The notes below the pieces were generated by a model, which was given only the letters and a program-made list of their open reading frames with translations, was not told the origin of the DNA and did not search any database. From NCBI GenBank assembly GCA_024680835.1, contig JAILBP010000042.1:1-5674 (forward strand): 5,674 bases of DNA. The letters are read 5' to 3'. Positions 1 through 5,377 of the stretch are shown piece after piece. Source of the DNA: RGIG6904 sp024680835 (GTDB taxonomy: Bacteria > Bacillota > Clostridia > Lachnospirales > Lachnospiraceae). A program made the translations under genes and the position numbers. Numbering within the stretch: position 1 is the stretch's first letter; every line of letters begins with the position of its first letter.

Positions 1-1801
1 AAGAAATAGGGTAAAGGTTACAGGCGGAGTTTTCAGAGAACGGATGAACGTAAACCGTAACTATCTTATGGAGCTTGATTCACTCAGTCTTTTACAGAAT
101 TTTTATATTGAGGCCGGTATTGGCCTGCCGGGCATTCAGACAATATATGATCCGGCAAAGTCGAATCTTCACTGGGGCTGGGAAGCCAGTGTATGTCAGC
201 TGAGAGGACATTTCCTCGGACATTGGATGTCGGCCGCGGCAAGACTGGTGGCAAGCGAGCATGATGAGGAGTTAAAGCATAAGCTTGATAAGATAGTATC
301 GGAGCTTGCCCGCTGCCAGAAGAGAAACGGCGGTGAGTGGGTCGGATCCATACCTGAAAAATACTTTGACTTTATGGCGGAGGATGACTATATATGGTCA
401 CCGCAGTACACTCTTCACAAGACTGTGATGGGACTGGTGGATTCCTATAAGTTTGCTGGAAATGAAGAGGCTCTGCAGATTGTAGACAGGCTGGCGGACT
501 GGTACATAAAATGGGCAAACCGTATGAAGCAGAAGGATCCTCAGATCACCTACAAGGGTGAGCAGGGCGGAATGCTGGAAATGTGGGCTGAGCTGTACCG
601 TATCACGGAGAATGAGAAGTACAAAACCCTCATAGATCTGTATAAGGACAGCGGATTGTACAGCCAGCTTTCAAGGGGCGGCGACGGTCTCTCGGACGAT
701 CATGCAAATGCCAGCATACCGTTGATACACGGAGCTGCCAAAATGTATGAGCTGACTTCGGATGAATACTGGAAGAACGTAACTGATGCTTTCTGGAAAA
801 CTGCCGTCACCGACAGGGGAATGTTTGCTACCACAGGCGCAAATGCCGGAGAATTCTGGATCCCTGTAAAGAAGCTCGGAGAGTACATTAGTGACAGGGA
901 TCAGGAATTCTGTACCGTATATAACATGGTGCGTGTGGCTGATTATCTGTACAGGAGAACAGGCGATACTGCTTACGCGGATTATATCGAGAGGGCGCTG
1001 TACAACGGTTTTTTGGCTCAGCAGAACAGATTCAGCGGAATGCCCACATATTTCCTGCCACTGTTGCCGGGTTCAAAGAAAAAGTGGGGAACAAAGCGTA
1101 ATGATTTCTGGTGCTGTCATGGTACCATGGTTCAGTCGCAGACATTGTATCCGGAGCTCATATACTATACAGAGGGAGATACTGTCAGCGTGATGCAGTA
1201 TATTCCTTCAGAAGTCCGTCTGGATATGAACGGATCAGAGGTTACGATCTCCCAGTCTACGGAGATGAAGAATTATAACAACCAGGTTTTCTTTGATGAT
1301 CACAAGGGAGGGGATAAATCCCGCTGGTCATTGAAATTCACGGTAAAAGCTTCGTCACCTGCCGGATTTACCCTTGCTTTTCGTGTTCCTGCCTGGGCTA
1401 AGAGTATAAGATCACTGATCGTAAACGGCGAAAAGACAGAGGCGGAGGTTAAGAACGGCTGTATCATAATCAACCGTGAATGGTCCGATGATACAATATT
1501 TATCGCATTTGAGGATGAGATCAAAATGGAACGTCTGCCGGATATGCCTGACGTAGCGGCAGCAGTGGAAGGACCCATTGTACTCGCCGGTCTTACTGAC
1601 AAAGACAGAGGGCTTGAGGGTGACTTTGACGCGCCGGAGGAGATATTTGCTCCCAGATCGGAACATATTTACAGTACATACACATGGAAACAGAACTGCC
1701 ATATCACCAGAAAACAGCCGGAAAACATAGAGTTTATGCCGCTGTATGAGGTGACTGACGAAGAGTATACGGTATATTTTACGGAAAAGAAGGGTAAATA
1801 A
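1..1801 (+). CDS. GH127-family (DUF1680) beta-L-arabinofuranosidase-like glycoside hydrolase, 5'-truncated by the window
   Basis: Probable retaining exo-hydrolase of the GH127 family, which removes beta-L-arabinofuranosyl residues from plant oligosaccharides using a zinc-bound cysteine nucleophile. Numbering from the ATG at 44, I see the family block RGHFLGHW near residue 53, a WSPQYTLHK block, a HANASIP block, E270 (in AGEFW, likely acid/base), E288 and C290 (in QEFC), and the pair C357-C358 (in FWCCHGT). By analogy with the characterised Bifidobacterium longum enzyme HypBA1, E288, C290, C357 and C358 would bind zinc and C357 would be the nucleophile. The frame is open to the left edge, and the upstream codons (VTGGVFRER just before the ATG) continue the usual family N-terminus. 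The ATG at 44 has no well-placed ribosome binding site, so the true start is outside the window and any signal peptide cannot be judged. About 600 codons are visible, against roughly 650 for full members. The family also contains other specificities, so the substrate is inferred. It is the first visible gene of an operon with the GH27 gene. Confidence 0.88.
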   Translation, partial: RNRVKVTGGVFRERMNVNRNYLMELDSLSLLQNFYIEAGIGLPGIQTIYDPAKSNLHWGWEASVCQLRGHFLGHWMSAAARLVASEHDEELKHKLDKIVSELARCQKRNGGEWVGSIPEKYFDFMAEDDYIWSPQYTLHKTVMGLVDSYKFAGNEEALQIVDRLADWYIKWANRMKQKDPQITYKGEQGGMLEMWAELYRITENEKYKTLIDLYKDSGLYSQLSRGGDGLSDDHANASIPLIHGAAKMYELTSDEYWKNVTDAFWKTAVTDRGMFATTGANAGEFWIPVKKLGEYISDRDQEFCTVYNMVRVADYLYRRTGDTAYADYIERALYNGFLAQQNRFSGMPTYFLPLLPGSKKKWGTKRNDFWCCHGTMVQSQTLYPELIYYTEGDTVSVMQYIPSEVRLDMNGSEVTISQSTEMKNYNNQVFFDDHKGGDKSRWSLKFTVKASSPAGFTLAFRVPAWAKSIRSLIVNGEKTEAEVKNGCIIINREWSDDTIFIAFEDEIKMERLPDMPDVAAAVEGPIVLAGLTDKDRGLEGDFDAPEEIFAPRSEHIYSTYTWKQNCHITRKQPENIEFMPLYEVTDEEYTVYFTEKKGK

Positions 1802-1828
1802 GAAAACAGATCTGTAATGATGAGTATT

Positions 1829-1835
1829 GGGAGGG
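1829..1835 (+). promoter_or_regulatory. Ribosome binding site of the GH27 gene
   Basis: GGGAGGG lies 6 bases before the ATG at 1842. It decides the start: an in-frame TTG at 1827 would place this site inside the coding region and has no site of its own. Confidence 0.8.
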
Positions 1836-1841
1836 TATAAA

Positions 1842-3110
1842 ATGAAAGTGTTGATACCGCCTATGGGGTGGAACAGTTGGGATTGTTACGGTGCCGCCGT
1901 AACGGAAGATATTGTAAGAGCGAATGCCGAGTATATGGCCAAAAATCTTAAGCAGTTCGGCTGGGAGTATGTAGTGGTGGATATCCAGTGGAGTGAGCCT
2001 GATGCGAAAACCCATGAGTACTCACCGTTTACAGAGCTTTGCATGGATGAGTACTCAAGACTGATACCTGCAGTAAACCGTTTCCCGTCCTCGGAGGGCG
2101 GAAAGGGGTTTAGACCACTGGCTGAATATGTGCACTCTCTTGGATTGAAATTCGGTATCCATATCATGAGGGGAATACCGAGACAGGCAGTACACCGCAA
2201 TACCCCGATATTGGGGTCTGACCATACTGCCCGTGAGATAGCCAAGACAAACAGCATATGCGCATGGAATACGGACATGTACGGAGTAGATCCGGATAAA
2301 GAGGGAGCAAAGGCGTATTATGACAGTATTTTTGCACTCTATGCCGAATGGGGAGTGGATTTTATCAAGTGCGATGATATCTGCAGGGAGCTTCCCCACG
2401 AGGAGGGTGAGCTGGTGCTCTTAAGCGAGTCTTTGCGAAACTGCGGCAGGGATATGATCTTGAGTCTGTCACCGGGACCGGCTCTTCTGGAGAAGGCTGA
2501 GCTTTACAAGCAGACCTCCAATATGTGGCGTATCACGGATGACTTCTGGGATAAGTGGGATCTTCTGTACAATATGTTTGAGCGCTGTGAGAAATGGTCA
2601 TGTCACACAGGTGCCGGTCATTGGCCTGATGCGGATATGCTGCCTGTCGGCGCCATAAGACAGGATTATTCACCTGAGAACCGCACTGCCTTTACCTTTG
2701 ATGAGCAGAAGACCATGATGACTCTGTGGAGCATATTCAGATCTCCGCTTATGATAGGGGCAGAGATGACAAAGTTTGACGATGAAACTCTGAGTCTTCT
2801 CACAAATCCCGATATTTTGGGGATGCTTAAAAATGCAAGACACTCTCACCAGGTTTGGAGACGTAACATAGACGGAGCGGAAGTGATACTGTGGGTTGCA
2901 GTAAACAGCGAAGGCGGAGTTTATGCAGCGGTATTTAATGCCGGTGAAAAAGAGATTGAGGCAGCTATACCGCTCACGGATATAGAACTGTATGAAACTT
3001 ATTCCGTGACGGAATTATGGAGTGGAGAGAGCCTTGGAAATACCGATACCCTAAAGGTGAAGATCCCGTCTCACGGGGCAGAGGTATTTTTGATAGAAAC
3101 TAACGAATAG
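1842..3110 (+). CDS. GH27-family alpha-galactosidase-like (or beta-L-arabinopyranosidase-like) glycoside hydrolase
   Basis: Clan GH-D retaining glycosidase of 422 aa, expected to remove terminal alpha-D-galactose, or the stereochemically similar beta-L-arabinopyranose, from oligosaccharides. The N-terminus carries the GH27 hallmark MGWNSWD (residues 8-14), with no signal peptide before it, so it should be cytoplasmic. The (beta/alpha)8 barrel spans about residues 1-325. D178 in DFIKCDD fits the nucleophile and D234 in WRITDDFWD fits the acid/base; the tail (about 335-422) looks like the usual beta-sandwich, ending in an SHGAEVF block. The usual Asp-Asp sugar-binding pair after strand 2 is Asp47-Ile48 here (VVVDIQW), so specificity may deviate from classical alpha-galactosidase. 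The length is normal for bacterial GH27. It starts 40 bases after the GH127 stop with no terminator between, so the two are almost certainly cotranscribed. The family call is firm; the exact substrate is inferred. Confidence 0.9.
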   Translation: MKVLIPPMGWNSWDCYGAAVTEDIVRANAEYMAKNLKQFGWEYVVVDIQWSEPDAKTHEYSPFTELCMDEYSRLIPAVNRFPSSEGGKGFRPLAEYVHSLGLKFGIHIMRGIPRQAVHRNTPILGSDHTAREIAKTNSICAWNTDMYGVDPDKEGAKAYYDSIFALYAEWGVDFIKCDDICRELPHEEGELVLLSESLRNCGRDMILSLSPGPALLEKAELYKQTSNMWRITDDFWDKWDLLYNMFERCEKWSCHTGAGHWPDADMLPVGAIRQDYSPENRTAFTFDEQKTMMTLWSIFRSPLMIGAEMTKFDDETLSLLTNPDILGMLKNARHSHQVWRRNIDGAEVILWVAVNSEGGVYAAVFNAGEKEIEAAIPLTDIELYETYSVTELWSGESLGNTDTLKVKIPSHGAEVFLIETNE

Positions 3111-3167
3111 TGGTTTGGAGGTTACTATTCACAGCCATTCTGCCGTCATTCCGGTGTCAAAAACTGC

Positions 3168-3196
3168 TTGCAAATATAAGCGGTACATGTTATGAT
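3168..3196 (+). promoter_or_regulatory. Sigma-A promoter with extended -10, probably for the ABC-F transcript
   Basis: TTGCAA (3168-3173) is followed by a 17-base spacer and TATGAT (3191-3196). A TG dinucleotide at 3188-3189 makes an extended -10. Transcription would start near 3203, giving a leader of about 317 bases before the ABC-F ATG. The -35 matches the consensus at 4 of 6 positions and the -10 at 5 of 6. It is the best promoter I see in the window. Confidence 0.7.
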
Positions 3197-3232
3197 TTCA
3201 GAGAATTACAGAGAAAGGGTGCGATAGCACGC

Positions 3233-3353
3233 AGGTGTTAGATAGATGAGAATCAGATAATTTGGCTTAAGTTTACACAGTTTGTTATAGAGTTGCGGAC
3301 AGTCGCAGCTTCTTTGTGTACGCTTTTTCCGGATTATCGCGCTTCTATCACCT
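3233..3353 (+). other. Long nested stem-loop overlapping the upstream ORF and terminator 1
   Basis: Four helices nest in order. AGGTG plus ATAGA (3233-3237, 3242-3246) pair with TCTATCACCT (3344-3353) with a 4-base bulge. Inside, 3256-3265 pairs with 3329-3338 (10 bp, two G-U), then 3274-3279 with 3315-3320 (6 bp), then 3291-3297 with 3304-3310 (7 bp, one G-U, 6-base loop). The outer helix would hide the ribosome binding site of the upstream ORF and take up the 5' arm of terminator 1. Pairings were found by eye; no folding energy was computed. Confidence 0.5.
3246..3260 (+). CDS. Putative upstream leader ORF encoding Met-Arg-Ile-Arg
   Basis: ATG AGA ATC AGA TAA, with AGGTG at 3233-3237 placed 8 bases before the ATG. 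It begins about 43 bases after the predicted transcript start. The Arg-Ile-Arg tract resembles the (Arg/Lys)-X-(Arg/Lys) motif at which macrolide-bound ribosomes stall, best known from MRLR in the ErmD leader peptide. Such a short ORF can arise by chance, so support comes from its position in an ABC-F leader, its ribosome binding site, and the fact that its stop codon falls in the 5' arm of a helix (3256-3265). Confidence 0.4.
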   Translation: MRIR

Positions 3354-3376
3354 ATATTTTAAATAGGGTGTTTTTT
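3349..3376 (+). terminator. Intrinsic terminator 1 (attenuator candidate)
   Basis: CACCTAT (3349-3355) pairs with ATAGGGTG (3363-3370 region, one bulged G) around a 7-base AT-rich loop and is followed directly by six T (3371-3376). The stem is short and fairly weak, which suits a conditional terminator. Its 5' arm is also used by the competing helix with 3233-3246. Confidence 0.6.
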
Positions 3377-3379
3377 GTG

Positions 3380-3419
3380 TGAGTCTGTTTTTTGCGTACG
3401 CAAAACAGACTCATTTTTT
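3380..3419 (+). terminator. Intrinsic terminator 2, strong
   Basis: A 14-bp stem pairs 3380-3391 and 3394-3395 with 3400-3401 and 3402-3413. It has a 2-T bulge on the left arm, a GTAC loop (3396-3399), and six T at 3414-3419. It begins 4 bases after the T run of terminator 1. It could serve both as an attenuator of the ABC-F leader and as the end of transcripts reading through from the GH27 operon. Confidence 0.8.
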
Positions 3420-3422
3420 ATG

Positions 3423-3499
3423 CTTTCCCTTGAAGGGGAAGGTGACGCGAAGTGCTGGATGGGGCGGATAAGGACACGGTTCAGTGTCCGACGCGTCAC
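3423..3499 (+). repeat. REP-like palindromic element in the ABC-F leader
   Basis: It opens with a hairpin, CTTTCCCT/AGGGGAAG (3423-3430 with 3434-3441, loop TGA, one G-U). A second stem, GTGACGCG/CGCGTCAC (3442-3449 with 3492-3499, 8 bp, perfect), encloses a third hairpin, GGACAC/GTGTCC (3472-3477 with 3484-3489). The opening CCCTTGAAGGGGAAGGTG, followed by a CGCGAAG core and GGATG, resembles a palindromic repeat I recall as common between genes in Clostridia. That resemblance is from memory; only one copy is in the window. It ends 5 bases before the ABC-F ribosome binding site and leaves that site unpaired. Confidence 0.5.
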
Positions 3500-3504
3500 G
3501 GTTT

Positions 3505-3515
3505 AAGGAAGGTGA
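3505..3515 (+). promoter_or_regulatory. Ribosome binding site of the ABC-F gene
   Basis: AAGGAAGGTGA lies just before the ATG at 3520, with GGTGA ending 4 bases and AAGGA 10 bases upstream. It decides the start against an in-frame GTG at 3484, which lies within the palindromic element and has no such site. Confidence 0.75.
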
Positions 3516-3519
3516 TTTT

Positions 3520-5064
3520 ATGTTTCAGATAAAGAATGTGACAATTGTGCATAGAAAAGATTTAAGAACAATACTGGAGGATTTTTCTCTGATACTCAAT
3601 GATGGTGACCGCGTGGTGATGATCGGGGAAGAAGGTAACGGCAAATCCACGCTTATGAAGTGGATCGTTGATCCGGTATTGGTTGAGGATTACATCGAGG
3701 CAGAGGGCGAGAAAGTCGATGGCGATGAAGTGTTAGGGTATCTGCCTCAGGAGCTGCCGGAGGTGGATAAAAGGAAAAGCGTATATGAGTTTTTCTGCGA
3801 AAGTGTGTTTTTTGCGGAGCAGACACCGAAAGAACTTGCATCTCTTGCTAAGGATTTTGGTGTGGAGAAGGAATTCTGTTACAGGGATCAGCTAATGCAG
3901 ACACTTTCAGGCGGAGAGCGTGTAAAGGCTCAGATGATGCGGATCCTTATGGAGAGACCAACGGTATTGCTTTTGGATGAGCCGTCAAATGATATCGACA
4001 TCGAAACGCTGGAACTCATGGAGAAGCTGATCAACGGATGGAAGGGAGCAGTACTGTTTATATCACATGATGAAACGCTTATCGAGCATACAGCAAACCG
4101 CGTGGTGCATTTTGAGCAGATACGCCGTAAAACAAAGTGTCGTCATACCGTGGCGAATATGCCATACCGTCAGTATTTGGAAGAACGGTTGCATAGTTTT
4201 GAGAAGCAGGAACAGATGGCGATCACGAATCGAAAGGAAAAGGAGATACGCGAGGCAAAGTACCGTCGTCTGTTGCAGCAGGTAGAACATGCGCAAGGCG
4301 CAGTTTCCAGGCAGGCACCATCAGTCGGAAAGAATCTGAAAGACAAAATGCACTCCGTAAAAGCGATGGGCAAACGCTTTGAAAGACTGGATGAGCAGAT
4401 GACGGAAATGCCGGAGCAGGAGGAGGCTATATTCTTTAAGCTGGGAGATAAGGACAGCGTTATCCCATCCGGTAAATGGGTGCTTCAGTACAATTCGGAT
4501 AAACTTATAAGTGCAGACGGAAGCAGAAAACTTTCCGGCAATATCGATCTTAAGATACGCGGTTCGGAAAAGATAGCTATTATCGGGACAAACGGTTGTG
4601 GCAAGACTACGCTTTTAAACATATTGGCAAAAAAACTGTTATCGCGTGATGATATAAGAGCAGCATACATGCCGCAGGATTATGAAAAACTGCTGGATAT
4701 GGATGAGACTCCGGTGGACTATCTGGATAACTTAGGTAATAAGGAAGAACGGACACGTATACGGACATATCTGGGATCGCTTAAATATACAGCGGATGAG
4801 ATGGAACATCCGATCCGTGAACTGTCCGGCGGTCAGAAGGCGAAAGTATTGCTGCTTAAGCTGAGTATGTCGGGAGCAAATGTGCTGATACTTGATGAGC
4901 CTACGCGAAATTGTTCACCGCTGTCCGGACCGGTGATACGCAAAATGCTTAAGGAATTTCCGGGGGCGGTCATCAGTGTATCGCATGACAGAAAGTATCT
5001 GGAAGAAGTGTGTGATAAGGTATACCGTCTTACCCCGGAAGGATTGATCATCTTACGGTCATAA
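3520..5064 (+). CDS. ABC-F family ATPase, probable ribosome-protection (antibiotic resistance) type
   Basis: Soluble protein of 514 aa with two ATP-binding cassettes and no membrane segments, the ABC-F plan. ABC-F proteins bind the ribosomal E site and either assist translation or dislodge antibiotics from the peptidyl-transferase region. NBD1: Walker A GEEGNGKST (36-44), signature LSGGE (129-133), Walker B VLLLDEP (149-155), H183. NBD2: Walker A GTNGCGKTT (356-364), signature LSGGQ (435-439), Walker B VLILDEP (455-461), H489. The charged linker, about residues 205-300, looks like two long helices around a turn near 259-271, matching the P-site tRNA interaction or antibiotic resistance domain. 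The NBD1 D-loop (SNDID) is normal, but that of NBD2 reads TRNCSPLSG. A structured leader with an upstream ORF and terminators precedes it, favouring drug-inducible expression. A housekeeping translation-factor role is the main alternative. The drug class, if any, cannot be told from the sequence. Confidence 0.88.
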   Translation: MFQIKNVTIVHRKDLRTILEDFSLILNDGDRVVMIGEEGNGKSTLMKWIVDPVLVEDYIEAEGEKVDGDEVLGYLPQELPEVDKRKSVYEFFCESVFFAEQTPKELASLAKDFGVEKEFCYRDQLMQTLSGGERVKAQMMRILMERPTVLLLDEPSNDIDIETLELMEKLINGWKGAVLFISHDETLIEHTANRVVHFEQIRRKTKCRHTVANMPYRQYLEERLHSFEKQEQMAITNRKEKEIREAKYRRLLQQVEHAQGAVSRQAPSVGKNLKDKMHSVKAMGKRFERLDEQMTEMPEQEEAIFFKLGDKDSVIPSGKWVLQYNSDKLISADGSRKLSGNIDLKIRGSEKIAIIGTNGCGKTTLLNILAKKLLSRDDIRAAYMPQDYEKLLDMDETPVDYLDNLGNKEERTRIRTYLGSLKYTADEMEHPIRELSGGQKAKVLLLKLSMSGANVLILDEPTRNCSPLSGPVIRKMLKEFPGAVISVSHDRKYLEEVCDKVYRLTPEGLIILRS

Positions 5065-5093
5065 AGCATGCTTAAGCGTATGTACTCATTAAC

Positions 5094-5099
5094 AGGAGG
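5094..5099 (+). promoter_or_regulatory. Ribosome binding site of the exporter remnant
   Basis: A perfect AGGAGG stands 4 bases before the ATG at 5104. It supports this start over in-frame ATGs at 5068 and 5080, neither of which has a site. The start of the original exporter gene therefore seems intact. Confidence 0.75.
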
Positions 5100-5103
5100 T
5101 AAA

Positions 5104-5364
5104 ATGAAGAAAGGTAAAAAATACAATATATTTCAAAATCTGGGATACTGTTTGACTGCTGCATGGCAGGTGTATCCGCAGCTTTGTGCCCTTGCTGCGG
5201 GTATGATCGCGGTCAACTGTGTTGTACCTCTGATCACAGCTTATCTGCCCAAAGTGTTGATAGTACAAAAAGGAACACATGATGAGTTGCGCAGTGAAAT
5301 AAATGGTGTATACTATGAATTATGGAATGCACAGGCACAGTATTATCAGCATAAATCATTATGA
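5104..5364 (+). pseudogene. ABC exporter gene remnant, large in-frame internal deletion
   Basis: The 86-codon product joins two parts that belong at opposite ends of a roughly 600-residue type I ABC exporter (fused membrane and ATPase domains). Residues 1-53 look like the exporter N-terminus: a basic start (MKKGKKYN), then FQNLGYCLTAAW and the first membrane helix, about 27-48, ending at LPKVLI. Residues 54-86 look like the C-terminal end of the ATPase domain: VQKGTHDEL, then a YYELWNAQAQYY tail typical of such exporters. The remaining membrane helices, Walker A, signature, Walker B and H-loop are all absent, so it cannot transport. The join falls near 5260-5265 and keeps the frame. It lies 39 bases after the ABC-F stop, in the same operon. 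A functional one-helix protein or a collapsed assembly are alternatives. The family reading comes from recalled motifs. Confidence 0.75.
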
Positions 5365-5369
5365 GGAGG
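5364..5369 (+). promoter_or_regulatory. Ribosome binding site of the histidine phosphatase gene, overlapping the remnant stop codon
   Basis: AGGAGG shares its first base with the TGA stop (5362-5364) of the exporter remnant and sits 8 bases before the ATG at 5378. Translational coupling to the upstream gene is likely. Confidence 0.8.
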
Positions 5370-5377
5370 GAACATAG

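Larger units (their letters stand above)
3203..3519 (+). promoter_or_regulatory. Long structured leader of the ABC-F gene, putative transcription attenuator
   Basis: Between the promoter and the ABC-F start there is no ordinary gene but much structure: a 4-codon upstream ORF, a long nested stem-loop (3233-3353), two tandem intrinsic terminators (3349-3376 and 3380-3419) and a palindromic element (3423-3499). The 5' arm of the first terminator can pair either with its terminator partner or with 3233-3246, which contains the ribosome binding site of the upstream ORF, so the two folds are mutually exclusive. Antibiotic-resistance ABC-F genes in Firmicutes are known to be controlled by such leaders, where drug-affected translation of an upstream ORF permits read-through. 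The structures are read from the sequence; the regulatory role is inferred. The bases from 3111 to 3167, after the GH27 stop, show nothing recognisable. Confidence 0.6.

Noticed and set aside
891..1193. 100-codon + strand ORF inside the GH127 gene
   Set aside because: It is an out-of-frame shadow of a well-conserved catalytic region, with no ribosome binding site and no recognisable domain.
1300..1602. Minus-strand ORFs over the glycosidase and ABC-F genes (for example 1300-1602, 1886-2278, 4833-5126)
   Set aside because: All lie antisense to clear genes, lack ribosome binding sites and resemble no protein family; they are expected from codon bias.
1827..1841. TTG start extending the GH27 gene by 5 codons
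   Set aside because: The ribosome binding site GGGAGGG would lie inside the coding region; the ATG at 1842 is correctly spaced from it and begins right before the conserved domain.
1802..1841. Separate promoter or terminator between the GH127 and GH27 genes
   Set aside because: The 40-base gap has no -35/-10 pair of value and no hairpin with a T run; cotranscription is the simpler reading.
3111..3167. Terminator or small gene right after GH27
   Set aside because: There is a GGAGGT at 3117-3122 but no start codon follows at a suitable distance, and there is no stem followed by a T run.
3294..3383. A 29-codon leader ORF from TTG, ending just inside terminator 2
   Set aside because: It spans terminator 1 as a leader peptide might, but it has a rare start codon and no ribosome binding site; the ATG uORF at 3246 is the better candidate.
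3484..3519. GTG start extending the ABC-F gene by 12 codons
   Set aside because: No ribosome binding site, it lies in a hairpin arm, and the added residues do not look like family sequence; the ATG at 3520 has a good site.
5068..5103. Upstream ATGs at 5068 and 5080 as starts of the exporter remnant
   Set aside because: Neither has a ribosome binding site, and AGGAGG at 5094-5099 would fall inside the coding region; ATG 5104 fits an exporter N-terminus.
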